From NCBI RefSeq assembly GCF_015319355.1, contig NZ_JADILU010000002.1, forward strand, positions 310,001-374,000: a stretch of 64,000 bases of DNA, read 5' to 3'. Below, in pieces: positions 1 to 8,538 of this stretch (positions are counted from its first letter, which is position 1; every line of letters begins with the position of its first letter). Both the position numbers and the translations under genes were made by a program. Origin of the DNA: Psychroserpens luteus. Lineage in GTDB: Bacteria; Bacteroidota; Bacteroidia; Flavobacteriales; Flavobacteriaceae. The notes beneath the pieces are model-generated. The model searched no databases. It had not been told where the DNA came from and saw only the letters and a list, made by a program, of their open reading frames with translations.

Positions 1-269
1 TCATTTTTTACGTCGTCATTAACTCCACCACCAAACAAACCACTAAGGTTATCTAAGATACTACCATCGTGTTTATTGTTAAGTGCACTCATTAAACCTT
101 CAGCACCTTCTGGTGTAGAAGCATTTCTTTCCATAGCTTTCATTAACACTGGCAAAGCCATTGTTAAAACGCTACTTGTTTTACTTTCATCTGTTCCAGC
201 AGATCCAGAGACACCACTAATAATTGTTTTACCTAAGTCACTGTTTAACAAGTCTAAAATTCCTGACAT
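1..269 (-). CDS. DUF937 family protein (C-terminus outside window)
   Basis: Reading leftward from the ATG at 269, the frame stays open to the window edge and begins MSGILDLLNSDLGKTIISG. Helical segments follow, then a Gly/Asn-rich stretch (SGLFGGG). The N-terminal pattern and the 'LPVLMKAMERNA..PEGAEGL' type helices match the DUF937 (YidB-like) family, whose function is unknown. About 89 codons are visible and the rest is missing. It lies downstream of serA on the same strand but is separated from it by a terminator-like hairpin, so it probably has its own promoter in 270-312. Confidence 0.75.
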   Translation of the reverse strand, partial: MSGILDLLNSDLGKTIISGVSGSAGTDESKTSSVLTMALPVLMKAMERNASTPEGAEGLMSALNNKHDGSILDNLSGLFGGGVNDDVKN

Positions 270-312
270 AATTTATTTTTAATTTAAGATTAATATAAGT
301 TAGAATTCAATG

Positions 313-353
313 TACAAAAAAAAGTCCTAACATTAAGTAGGACTCATTTTTTT
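313..353 (-). terminator. Rho-independent terminator after serA
   Basis: The arms AGTCCTA (323-329) and TAGGACT (338-344) form a hairpin. On the minus strand it is followed by an uninterrupted run of eight T. It lies 26 bases beyond the serA stop, as expected for the end of the serC-serA transcript. The plus strand also has a T-run, so it may act in both directions. Confidence 0.7.
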
Positions 354-378
354 GCAATAGGTCACATATTATGACTAT

Positions 379-1329
379 TTATTTTAAAATGCTTATAATT
401 TGCTCTGCTAATTCGGTACCAATTCTATCTTGAGCTTCGTTTGTAGCTGCTCCAGTATGAGGTGTTAATGATAATCCAGAATTCATAAGTAATTGCATTT
501 CTGGTTTTGGTTCTTTTTCAAAAACATCTAAAGCACCTCCTAAAACTTTACCACTTTCAATTGCTTTAATTAATGCAACTTCATTGACCACACCACCACG
601 AGCAGCATTAGCAATGATGATACCATCTTTCATTTGCGCAAAATCTGCTTCGTCAATCACATAATTTTTTTGAGCTGGTACGTGAAGCGTTAAAAAGTCT
701 GATTGTTTTAGAACTTCTTCTTTAGAGATTGTTTTAATCTCAAAATTAACTTTTTGTCCATCAAAAAACTCTAACTCTAAATCTGCCTTTTCTAAGAACG
801 GATCAAAAGCAATAACTTTCATTCCTGCACCAAGTGCAACTTTAGCTGTAGCTTGACCAATACGACCTAAACCTAAAACACCTAAAGTTTTACCTTTTAA
901 TTCTATTCCTTTAGCATATGCTTTTTTAAGACCTTTAAAATTTGCATCACCTTCTAAAGGCATATCACGATTAGAATTATGTAAAAAACGTGCTAATCCG
1001 TAGAAATGAGCAAAAACCAATTCTGCAACAGAGTGTGACGATGCTGCAGGTGTATTGATTACTTTTAATCCTTTGCTACGTGCATAATCTACATCAATGT
1101 TATCCATACCAACACCACCACGACCTATGATTTTTAGGCTTGGGCAATTGTCAATAATATTTTTTCTAACTGTTGTTGCGCTACGAACTAATAAAACGGT
1201 AATATCATTCTCATTGATATAATTTTCTAATTGTTCTTGGGCTACAGTTGTTGTGATAACTTCAAAACCAGCTTTTTCTAAAGCGTCAATTCCACTTTGT
1301 GATACTCCGTCGTTTGCTAATACTTTCAT
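379..1329 (-). CDS. serA: D-3-phosphoglycerate dehydrogenase
   Basis: This enzyme oxidises 3-phosphoglycerate to 3-phosphohydroxypyruvate with NAD+, the first step of serine synthesis. It has 316 residues from the chosen start MKVLANDGVSQSG; two in-frame ATGs lie further upstream (1347, 1371), but the family normally begins at MKVL. Visible features are the Rossmann motif GVLGLGRIG, the substrate/NAD motif NAARGGVVNE and the catalytic His in LTPHTGAAT. There is no C-terminal ACT domain, so this is the short form without serine feedback. It lies directly downstream of serC, and the pair forms a serine operon ended by the 313-353 hairpin. Confidence 0.93.
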   Translation of the reverse strand: MKVLANDGVSQSGIDALEKAGFEVITTTVAQEQLENYINENDITVLLVRSATTVRKNIIDNCPSLKIIGRGGVGMDNIDVDYARSKGLKVINTPAASSHSVAELVFAHFYGLARFLHNSNRDMPLEGDANFKGLKKAYAKGIELKGKTLGVLGLGRIGQATAKVALGAGMKVIAFDPFLEKADLELEFFDGQKVNFEIKTISKEEVLKQSDFLTLHVPAQKNYVIDEADFAQMKDGIIIANAARGGVVNEVALIKAIESGKVLGGALDVFEKEPKPEMQLLMNSGLSLTPHTGAATNEAQDRIGTELAEQIISILK

Positions 1330-1504
1330 GATTTTTATTTTTGTCATTGCAATTACATCTCGTGTGACCATCTTATTAAATAGAGTCCTTCACTTGGTTT
1401 AGAATGACGATTATTTTATTTTTTTATTTAAGTCTGAGTAAGCACTGTAAACTTTTATCGTTCGAGTAAAAACGGTTTACTGCGACTTAAAACTGCAAAC
1501 TTAT

Positions 1505-2566
1505 TTAAGCTTTACGCTCCAATTCACTCATCACATCTACAAGTACACCAACACTATCTAATGGTAATGCATTGTACATTGATGCTCTGTAACCACCAAC
1601 ACTCCTGTGACCATTCAATCCGTTGATTCCTGCTTCTTTAACCATAGTTTCAAAAGTTTCCTTTAAATCCTCATTAGCTAATGTAAATGTCGCATTCATT
1701 GTAGAACGATCAGGTTTTGCTGAAAATCCTTTAAATAATGGGTTGAGATCAATTTCAGAATATATCAATTGAGCTTTCTTGTCATTTTCTTTTTCAATAG
1801 CTGCAATACCACCAAGATCTTTTAACCATTCTAAAGTTAGCATTGATGTGTAAACCGCAAAAACAGGAGGCGTATTAAACATACTACCTTTGCTAATTTG
1901 AACTTTATAATCCATCATTGACGGAATTTTACGAGATACTTTACCAAGTATATCTTCTTTCACAATCACTAAAGTAGTTCCTGCAGGACCCATATTTTTT
2001 TGAGCTCCAGCATATATCAAATCAAATTTTGAAAAATCTAACTTACGAGAAAAAATATCACTACTCATATCACAAATCATTGGGATAGGAGAGTTAGGGA
2101 ATTCTTTCATCTGTGTTCCAAAAATGGTGTTGTTAGACGTACAGTGAAAATAATCGTAATCTGCAGGAATATCAAATCCTTTTGGGATGTAATTATAGTT
2201 AGCATCTTTAGAAGAAGCAACCTCATAAACATCATCATAGATTTTTGCTTCTTTGATGGCTTTGTCACTCCAAGTACCAGTATTTAAATAACCAGCACGT
2301 TTTTCTAACATGTTAAGAGCGACCATGAAAAATTGAGTACTTGCTCCACCTTGTAAAAACAATGCTTTGTATCCTTTTCCTTCTAAACCTAATAACTCTA
2401 AAGCTAAGGATCTAGCATTTTCCATTACATCAACAAAAGGCTTGCTTCTATGTGAGATTTCTAATAATGATAAACCGTTGTCAAAGTTAATTACAGCTTC
2501 AGAAGCTTTTTGTAGAACGCTACCTGGTAAAATAGAAGGTCCAGCGCTAAAATTATGTCTTTTCAT
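1505..2566 (-). CDS. serC: Phosphoserine aminotransferase
   Basis: This PLP enzyme converts 3-phosphohydroxypyruvate and glutamate to phosphoserine, the step after SerA. Its 353 residues are full length for the family. The N-terminal RHNFSAGPSILP is the classic SerC start, the PLP lysine is in YAGAQKNMGPAG, and NGHRSVGGYRASMYNA near the C-terminus is the conserved substrate-binding segment. It is followed by serA after 175 bases containing no gene. No phosphoserine phosphatase (serB) is seen in this window. Confidence 0.96.
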   Translation of the reverse strand: MKRHNFSAGPSILPGSVLQKASEAVINFDNGLSLLEISHRSKPFVDVMENARSLALELLGLEGKGYKALFLQGGASTQFFMVALNMLEKRAGYLNTGTWSDKAIKEAKIYDDVYEVASSKDANYNYIPKGFDIPADYDYFHCTSNNTIFGTQMKEFPNSPIPMICDMSSDIFSRKLDFSKFDLIYAGAQKNMGPAGTTLVIVKEDILGKVSRKIPSMMDYKVQISKGSMFNTPPVFAVYTSMLTLEWLKDLGGIAAIEKENDKKAQLIYSEIDLNPLFKGFSAKPDRSTMNATFTLANEDLKETFETMVKEAGINGLNGHRSVGGYRASMYNALPLDSVGVLVDVMSELERKA

Positions 2567-2683
2567 GAAAATTTAGTTTTCATTTCCGATCCCAATAACT
2601 ATCGGGAGGAAATCTATTTAATTTTTAATCTTCACAAAGGTGGGAAATTCTGTAAAAAAATGTATTAAGAAAATGATAATTTA

Positions 2684-3745
2684 TTAACAGATTGTCAACG
2701 AAAACGTAATAGTATCAACGTTATCTGCATAATCCCATAATTTTGGCAATTGCGTTTGCCCAAATTTGATTTCGGTATCTAAAAATCCATTAGAAACGAC
2801 ACATTGTATGGCATCACTTTTCTCTTTTAGGGTTGCTTTTAATTTTTCTTCGGAATCATAGCGCTCATAAAACACTGTTGCGATAGGTGAGGAGAAGCTT
2901 TCGTCTTCTTTAATCATTAAAAAACCATTCTCTAACATGTCAAACAAACTCATTAAATACACAGCTTTGTTATAATCGTAGTTGTTTGCGTATTTATTTT
3001 GGTGGATGATTGGATTCCAATGATACATAGCCTTAAAAAAGCTATCAAAATCATAATCTTTAGGTACAAATAATTTAGAGACATTTCTACAACCCAAACC
3101 ATAATATCTAAATATATCTTCGGAAAGCGCTACAAGCTCATCCTCAGTTTCTTTTCCAGTTAAAATGGCTACAGAATTGCGATTCTTTCTAATCACCGAA
3201 GGTTTATCTTTAAAATAATATTCAAAATAACGTGCAGTATTATCGCTTCCTGTGGCAATAACAGCATCAAAATTCTCTAATTTACCTTCTGTGAATGTGA
3301 TACGACCTTTAAATTCTGGTTCTACATACTCTAAATACTTCGCCAAAAAAGGCAATAAATGTTTGTCATTTGAAGATTGCTTCACCAACACGTTTTGACC
3401 AGAAATCAATACCGATAAAAAATCATGAAACCCAACTAACGGAATATTTCCAGCCATCACAATAGCAATAGTTTTTAGATTTTCCGTAGTAAAGTTATAG
3501 TTTGAAGTCCATTTGTTAATGTTGCTTTCAGTCAATTGATTAGACCATCCGTTTAATGCAAAAACAACATTTTCTTTTGTAAACCAACCGTTGTGCTGTT
3601 GCGCTAATTTTATTTGGTGTTTAAATCCGTCAAAAAACAAATCATTATGTTCGACATGGTCTTTTTGTTCAAATTCTTCCGAAGAAAACTGACTTAAAAA
3701 ATCTCCTAATTTTACAAATGCGTTAATTCTTTGTTGTAAATCCAT
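2684..3745 (-). CDS. Acyl-CoA reductase (LuxC-like)
   Basis: This looks like an aldehyde-dehydrogenase-fold acyl-CoA reductase of the LuxC-related group. I chose the ATG at 3745 (MDLQQRINAFVKLGDFL), giving 353 residues; a longer frame reaches 3802 but would overlap the likely promoter. Supporting segments are the nucleotide-binding stretch GNIPLVGFHDFLSVLISG, VLVKQSS and GLGCRNVSKLFVP with the candidate catalytic Cys. It is divergent from the ferredoxin at 3910. This acyl-CoA reductase/ferredoxin/serC/serA neighbourhood is, from memory, common in Flavobacteriaceae. The physiological substrate is not evident. Confidence 0.8.
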   Translation of the reverse strand: MDLQQRINAFVKLGDFLSQFSSEEFEQKDHVEHNDLFFDGFKHQIKLAQQHNGWFTKENVVFALNGWSNQLTESNINKWTSNYNFTTENLKTIAIVMAGNIPLVGFHDFLSVLISGQNVLVKQSSNDKHLLPFLAKYLEYVEPEFKGRITFTEGKLENFDAVIATGSDNTARYFEYYFKDKPSVIRKNRNSVAILTGKETEDELVALSEDIFRYYGLGCRNVSKLFVPKDYDFDSFFKAMYHWNPIIHQNKYANNYDYNKAVYLMSLFDMLENGFLMIKEDESFSSPIATVFYERYDSEEKLKATLKEKSDAIQCVVSNGFLDTEIKFGQTQLPKLWDYADNVDTITFSLTIC

Positions 3746-3873
3746 GTTGAGTTTGGTTATACGATGTTTTGGCTTTATTTTTGCAATTGCAAATTTACGC
3801 AAACAAAAAAGAAATGAGCTAATTTAAAATTGATGTGTTTCATCGCAAATTTTCTGCGAATTCATGACGACTT

Positions 3874-3881
3874 TATTTTAG
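3874..3881 (+). promoter_or_regulatory. Candidate -7 element for the ferredoxin gene
   Basis: TATTTTAG fits the Bacteroidota -7 consensus TAnnTTTG with one mismatch and lies 29 bases before the start codon. No convincing -33 TTTG is visible at the usual distance. Confidence 0.35.
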
Positions 3882-3909
3882 CAATATTAACGAGAGAATA
3901 ATTATTACT

Positions 3910-4263
3910 ATGGCAATTATTATAACAGACGAATGTATTAACTGTGGCGCATGTGAACCAGAATGCCCTAACACAGCAATATATGAAGGTGCAGATGATT
4001 GGAGATATAATGATGGTACAAGTTTAAAAGGCAAAGTTGTTTTACCAAATGGTAAAGCTGTAGATGCAGATGATGCTCAAGAGCCAGTAAGTGATGAGAT
4101 TTATTACATCGTACCAGATAAATGTACAGAATGTAAAGGGTTTCATGAAGAGCCACAATGTGCTGCTGTGTGTCCTGTTGACTGCTGTGTGCCAGATGAT
4201 GAGCACGTAGAAAGCGAAGAAGTACTATTAGGAAAGCAACGTTTTATGCATCCTGAAGATTAG
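3910..4263 (+). CDS. 4Fe-4S dicluster ferredoxin
   Basis: This is a small electron carrier of 117 residues. Cluster motif one is [12 protein letters not shown]. The second is [22 protein letters not shown], here split around a longer spacer, as in the ferredoxins of the 7Fe/8Fe type. About 50 residues lie between the motifs. It is divergent from the acyl-CoA reductase and is probably cytoplasmic, as no signal peptide is present. It ends 25 bases before a strong hairpin terminator. Confidence 0.92.
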   Translation: MAIIITDECINCGACEPECPNTAIYEGADDWRYNDGTSLKGKVVLPNGKAVDADDAQEPVSDEIYYIVPDKCTECKGFHEEPQCAAVCPVDCCVPDDEHVESEEVLLGKQRFMHPED

Positions 4264-4284
4264 TCTACACTAAGATATATTGAA

Positions 4285-4326
4285 CATAAAAAAGCCGAAT
4301 TCTATTCTAGATTCGGCTTTTTTATG
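4285..4326. terminator. Bidirectional terminator between ferredoxin and lipoprotein genes
   Basis: AAAAAAGCCGAAT and ATTCGGCTTTTTT form a GC-containing stem bounded by A and T runs, so it can terminate both converging transcripts (ferredoxin on +, lipoprotein 4342-5472 on -). Confidence 0.85.
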
Positions 4327-4341
4327 TTTTAAAAGTTTATT

Positions 4342-5472
4342 TTATTCTTGATCTGTGATTTCAAATACCATGAATTCCATAACACGATCTGTAGTAGTGA
4401 AATCTGGATCTGTATTTTCAGTATGAAATGAAGAGTAGAGCACGCTTCCATACCCTAGTTTAAATGATACTGCCAAATCTTTGTTTTCTGTAACCATATT
4501 GTTGTTGTCGTTAATGTATGTCACAGGACCATTTAGCCACGACATCGTAGTTTCAGCATCATAAGAATCAATTACTTGCCACGTTGGTAAAAATTCATCT
4601 ATATAAATGGTATCATTATTACCAATGCCAAAAGTTAATAACCATGCACTGAGATCTATATCTAAAATGGTTGCAGTTGTTTCTAGAGAATTTCCGCTTC
4701 TTTCTGGTACAAGGAATGACACAAAATCTGCGTTGTCATTAGTAATCGTAGTTAACACTTTTGAAGCCCAATCTGTAGCATATAAATAACCACCATTATC
4801 AACATAATCGTAAAGATTTTGACCACCATCAAGGTCTCCAGTATAAATTCCGCAGTTAATAAAAATAATATCATAATTATCCAGTAAGTCAGGATCGTTT
4901 AGTAAATCCTGATAGCTAAAATCAACATTAGATGCTAACATAGGATTATTTCTTTCTACATTAGAATCATGACTATGGCCATGATGATTATCGCGATCAT
5001 TAGTAACGTCAACTCTATTAAAACTCATACCATCAATGATATCAAAGAGAGGTAAACCAGTATCTAAATCTACGAGACCAATATTATAAAGTATGTTTTC
5101 TATATTATCATAATCACCAGTTACAACTGCAATGCTTGGTAAGTTTTCAATTCTATAAGTCTCTAAAGTCGTTTCTTCTTCAACGGTAATGTCTTTTTGT
5201 GTTGAGAATAAGCCTTTAGTTAAATTAATGTTGTAATCTCCAATTGGAATAACTAATGTGTATTCACCATTTGGATTTGTGGTGGTTTCAAAAATAACAG
5301 TATTGTTTTGTACTGCGGAAACTTTAGCATTCACAATAGGATCTAAATTATTGGGAGCCAATAATCTTCCCATCACGTTTACTGTTTCTTGATTGATATT
5401 ATTAGGGTTGTCCTCTTTAGAACAAGAAAACACCAGTAATAGAAAAATAAAAGCGAAGAATATTGATTTCAT
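4342..5472 (-). CDS. Lipoprotein with carboxypeptidase-like regulatory domain
   Basis: I place the start at the ATG at 5472, giving MKSIFFAFIFLLLVFSCSKE with a lipobox-like FSC at Cys17 (376 residues). A beta-sandwich of the carboxypeptidase regulatory type follows (NVMGRLLAPNNLDPIVNAKV and 'NPNGEYTLVIPIGDYNINL'). The C-terminal two thirds contain 'VTGDYDNIENILY', 'DIIFINCG' and 'GGYLYATDWASK', resembling a flavodoxin/glutamine-amidotransferase-like fold used by surface proteins. A His-rich patch (HHGHSHD) sits mid-protein. The function is unknown; it is likely exported and membrane-anchored. Confidence 0.75.
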   Translation of the reverse strand: MKSIFFAFIFLLLVFSCSKEDNPNNINQETVNVMGRLLAPNNLDPIVNAKVSAVQNNTVIFETTTNPNGEYTLVIPIGDYNINLTKGLFSTQKDITVEEETTLETYRIENLPSIAVVTGDYDNIENILYNIGLVDLDTGLPLFDIIDGMSFNRVDVTNDRDNHHGHSHDSNVERNNPMLASNVDFSYQDLLNDPDLLDNYDIIFINCGIYTGDLDGGQNLYDYVDNGGYLYATDWASKVLTTITNDNADFVSFLVPERSGNSLETTATILDIDLSAWLLTFGIGNNDTIYIDEFLPTWQVIDSYDAETTMSWLNGPVTYINDNNNMVTENKDLAVSFKLGYGSVLYSSFHTENTDPDFTTTDRVMEFMVFEITDQE

Positions 5473-5629
5473 AATATAAGGATTGTGGATTAATAGATGT
5501 TTAGGTGAGATGCCTAAATGTGTCATTCTATGTATTAAACAAACAATACGTTGTTTTCCCTACCTAATGTAATGAAATCTAGATGTTAATGAAATAAATT
5601 TAGCATAAATAATCGACATTTGGAATATA

Positions 5630-5664
5630 AAAAAAATCCCAAGCTCTTAAGCTTGGGATTTACT
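5630..5664 (-). terminator. Terminator of the 5670-7142 gene
   Basis: AAATCCCAAGC and GCTTGGGATTT form an 11-bp stem. On the minus strand it is followed by a T-rich run, and it lies immediately after the stop of the upstream minus-strand gene. Confidence 0.85.
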
Positions 5665-5669
5665 ATTAT

Positions 5670-7142
5670 TTATTCCTCTCCATCAAAAGTTTTTAGTTCT
5701 GCTGAAGGAGCAAGCGTTTGTTTACCGCTCCAATTGCTAGCATCGTATTTTCTTAAAACATCATAAGCAATCGCTTCTTTTTCGTTGAGCGCGTCAAATT
5801 CTGTACGGTCTAAATTAGTTATGGAAGAGAAGAGTAATTCTTTTCTGGAGATGGTATTCCCAGCAATTTTACAATCAAATGTGGTTTTATTTTTATCTGA
5901 GCTGTTTTCAATAAATTTTAACGATCTATTGAGATAAAAATATTGTCCAAATTCACTTTTAATATAACGAGGTTCGTACAAGTTTTGGTCATTCATTGTA
6001 TAAATGATGGTTCCTGTATTAATGTTTTCAATAAACTTAACACCAAAGAGTAATTTTAAATTAAGCTTATGACCTTGTTTTCCTTTAGCATAACTATAGT
6101 CTAGTTTTAGAACACCATACGTGTCTTCAGACACATACAAACTCCCTGCAAAATTAGCAGAAGATCGATTAGGTTTAAACGTTATTAAATATACCATTTC
6201 ACCATTTACCATACTGGCATTGTCTAGAGTGTATTCATAATCATCTTGATTTAAGACTTCTTTGAGCATACCACTTGTACCTGTTCTAGATTTATCTAAT
6301 ACTGAAATCGTTCCTTCTTTAAGATCTTTAATTTTAAACTCGTTTAAGGTTTTTTCTTTTTTGTCATCATCATTTAGAGATAACGAATCTTCAATTTTAA
6401 ACAATCCGGTTTTTAATTTATAGGTCATTGTAGTGTCTAAATACTTCAACACTGTAAGTCGTGCATTTTTTTGAATCTCCTCTAAAGACACATTTTCATT
6501 AGAATTAACGATTTTAGTAGCTTTATCAACATTGAGTTTCAAACTATCGTCCATGATATTTAATGTGCCTGAGTAATCTGTGAAGTACACAAAATCACCA
6601 TTTTTAATGCCATTACCCATTTTAGTAAGTTTATCATTGGCTTCCTCTAATTGACGTTTTTTAACTTTAGACGATTTTTTGATTTCTAAGTCCAGATCTT
6701 CAAAATTGGTATAAGCTGTTTCGCGATAGAAAAAATTATAGCTTAGCGCATCGCTTTTGTAATTCTTAATTAAATTTCTATTTACTCTAGAAATAATAGA
6801 ATCTACATTAGGCTTTGAATTTGTGAGATAAATAGCATTAAGTTCGTTTATTGCAGGTTCTAACTGTATGATGTAATTGTTAGATTTTAAATCGGAAATG
6901 GTAATTGTTAGTGATTGGTAACCTAAACACGAGAGTTCAATAGTATTTGCATCTACATCTTCTAAATCAATAATAAACTCACCTTCTTCATTAGAAATAA
7001 CACCTTTAAATTCAGCTGTTTGTACTGCGACAAAAGGTATGAACTCATTAGTTTTACTATCCACAATTTTTGCAGTGAGTTCTTGTGCATTTATAAAAGA
7101 ACTGAGTAATAAAAAGACTCCTAGAGTAAAATACGTTTTCAT
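5670..7142 (-). CDS. Secreted protein with carboxypeptidase-like regulatory domain
   Basis: This 490-residue protein has a cleavable signal peptide (MKTYFTLGVFLLLSSFINAQ). It is followed by a CarboxypepD_reg-like beta-sandwich at about residues 21-95 (AKIVDSKTNEFIPFVAVQT and 'ISNEEGEFIIDLED'). The remainder, with 'YNFFYRETAY' and 'GSLYVSEDTYGVLKLDYSY', resembles the beta-rich outer-membrane-associated proteins common in Bacteroidota. It has its own terminator downstream and no operon partner. The exact role is unknown; periplasmic or outer-membrane location is inferred from the leader. Confidence 0.75.
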   Translation of the reverse strand: MKTYFTLGVFLLLSSFINAQELTAKIVDSKTNEFIPFVAVQTAEFKGVISNEEGEFIIDLEDVDANTIELSCLGYQSLTITISDLKSNNYIIQLEPAINELNAIYLTNSKPNVDSIISRVNRNLIKNYKSDALSYNFFYRETAYTNFEDLDLEIKKSSKVKKRQLEEANDKLTKMGNGIKNGDFVYFTDYSGTLNIMDDSLKLNVDKATKIVNSNENVSLEEIQKNARLTVLKYLDTTMTYKLKTGLFKIEDSLSLNDDDKKEKTLNEFKIKDLKEGTISVLDKSRTGTSGMLKEVLNQDDYEYTLDNASMVNGEMVYLITFKPNRSSANFAGSLYVSEDTYGVLKLDYSYAKGKQGHKLNLKLLFGVKFIENINTGTIIYTMNDQNLYEPRYIKSEFGQYFYLNRSLKFIENSSDKNKTTFDCKIAGNTISRKELLFSSITNLDRTEFDALNEKEAIAYDVLRKYDASNWSGKQTLAPSAELKTFDGEE

Positions 7143-7267
7143 AATTGGATGGTTTATTATGTTTAGACGCTAAGAGTTTTGTTTTGTTACTGAAATTTGA
7201 AAACTTTAATATTATTGATTTAATTAGAAGACATAGTTAGAAACGGAATAGGGTGGTATTTTGCTAA

Positions 7268-7287
7268 AATACGTAGTTCTACGTATT
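7268..7287. promoter_or_regulatory. Palindrome AATACGTA-N4-TACGTATT
   Basis: This is a perfect 8-bp inverted repeat with loop GTTC, 104 bases before the start of the 7391 lipoprotein and in the divergent region with 7142. The symmetry and position suggest an operator for a dimeric regulator. A related half-palindrome sits at 27670-27689, upstream of another lipoprotein gene. Confidence 0.4.
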
Positions 7288-7360
7288 GACATTGTGTTTT
7301 AAAAAAACTAACTTCGCTTATCAATCGATATAGTTTATTGAAACGAAACTATATCTTTAC

Positions 7361-7370
7361 GTTACAAACA
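7361..7370 (+). repeat. Left flanking inverted repeat GTTACAAACA
   Basis: GTTACAAACA lies 20 bases before the start of the lipoprotein gene, and its exact reverse complement TGTTTGTAAC (8196-8205) lies 4 bases after its stop. With flanks the match extends to 13 of 14. The pair brackets the gene like the ends of a mobile cassette. Confidence 0.5.
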
Positions 7371-7390
7371 ATTTAAAACCAAAATTACGA

Positions 7391-8191
7391 ATGAAAAAAC
7401 TGAATTTATTATTAGCAATTATTATCACTTTAACAATTTTTTCTTGCACATCTGATGACAACATTTCAAGTGAAGAACCTGAATTAACTGAAAAAAAACT
7501 TACTAAAGTATCAGAAGAAGGGAATTATGGAATTTATGAAAAACTATATATTTATAATTCAGATAATAATGTAACTGAAATGGAAAGCAGTTTTACAGAA
7601 TTTGGACAAACAGCTTCTGATTTACACAATACTGTTTTTAGCTATGAAAATAATTTAGTTGTTTCTGCTATAGATTACGAAAATGGAGCTTTATATAAAA
7701 CTTATGAATTTAACTATTCAAATGATAATTTAACTGAAAGAATAATTTATGATTCCGATGGAATTGAAGATGAAAGAATAGAATTCACTTACAATTCTAA
7801 TAATGAAATTGAAAGTTTTGATTATTATGTTGATTCTATTTTACAACAAACACGAAATTTCACTTATAATACGAATGGTAATATTATAATAGCTGAAGAT
7901 ATTGATTATTCAGAAATTGAATATGACACAAACCCAACACCAAGTAGTAATTTCACTAGTTCAAATAAAATAATATTCGGAGCGGAAAGTCTTATTATGA
8001 ATCTATGCGGAAATAATGAAACGATGAGAATCACTAATTACAATAACTCACTTCCGAGTGAAACAGTAAGAAATTTTGAAACTACCATAACTTATGATAC
8101 TGATAATTATCCTTTAAGTAAAGTTCTAGTGCAAACTGACAATAGCGGAAATGAAATAAACACTAGAACAACAACTTTTGAATACGAATAA
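7391..8191 (+). CDS. Lipoprotein of unknown function, cassette-like
   Basis: This protein has 266 residues. The leader MKKLNLLLAIIITLTIFSC ends in a lipobox Cys19. The mature part is an Asn/Asp/Tyr-rich run of alternating strands with recurring 'FxYNSNxEIESF' and 'ITYDTDNYPLSKV' units, reminiscent of DUF4595/YD-repeat-like surface proteins. Its base composition is even more AT-rich than its neighbours. It stands alone between inverted repeats (7361-7370 and 8196-8205), and a long imperfect hairpin region follows. No enzymatic motif is visible. Confidence 0.75.
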   Translation: MKKLNLLLAIIITLTIFSCTSDDNISSEEPELTEKKLTKVSEEGNYGIYEKLYIYNSDNNVTEMESSFTEFGQTASDLHNTVFSYENNLVVSAIDYENGALYKTYEFNYSNDNLTERIIYDSDGIEDERIEFTYNSNNEIESFDYYVDSILQQTRNFTYNTNGNIIIAEDIDYSEIEYDTNPTPSSNFTSSNKIIFGAESLIMNLCGNNETMRITNYNNSLPSETVRNFETTITYDTDNYPLSKVLVQTDNSGNEINTRTTTFEYE

Positions 8192-8195
8192 AAAC

Positions 8196-8325
8196 TGTTT
8201 GTAACAACGTGTATAATTAATTGCTTTGGTCGTTGTTTATTTGGAAAATTCCTTCGGAATTTTCTCGCGTTCGTTTTTGTTTACTAAATTAGTTGCTTAA
8301 ACACGCAACTAACCATACACAATAC
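8196..8325. repeat. Structured intergenic element (cassette end / long imperfect inverted repeat)
   Basis: The element opens with TGTTTGTAAC (right flank of the lipoprotein gene). GTGTATAATTAATTGC (8209-8224) is complementary at 13 of 16 positions to GCAACTAACCATACAC (8305-8320). Inside are a hairpin GAAAATTC/GAATTTTC with loop CTTCG (8244-8264) and a local stem TAGTTGC/GCAACTA (8290-8311) that would compete with the long pairing. The layout, a folded site directly after a stop codon, resembles an attC-like cassette end, but canonical GTTRRRY/RYYYAAC core boxes are not present. Confidence 0.5.
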
Positions 8326-8339
8326 CGATAAGCGCCACC

Positions 8340-8530
8340 CATTTACAAATCATAATTATTTCAAAATAATAAATAACTCCTTACTAAAATATGTCTTATT
8401 TTCTTGTCCACTTTCTTTGGATTTTATATAAGCGTTCTTCTTTTTGAAAAAGGCTTGTAAAAATCAAATAATTTTTGTTGCATAAACTCTTGTATTTCAG
8501 GTAACTTGCATACTAGTGTTAAACTTGTCT
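8340..8530 (-). pseudogene. Decayed copy A of the 3' end of a VWA lipoprotein gene
   Basis: On the minus strand the stretch 8385-8460 translates, with a frameshift, to KKKNAYIKSKES..., then FSKEL. This matches the C-terminus KKKRAYIKSKES...FSKEV of the intact VWA protein encoded at 11739-12914. The region beyond its stop (8330-8380, GATAAGCGC...) also resembles the sequence beyond copy B (9175-9230). No open frame remains. It ends a few bases before the methyltransferase start. Confidence 0.65.
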
Positions 8531-8538
8531 CAGTATCA

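Noticed and set aside
2586-2608. CCGAT...ATCGG hairpin upstream of serC
   Set aside because: Short stem with an internal mismatch and no T-run; it may be a common intergenic repeat, but a single copy here proves nothing.
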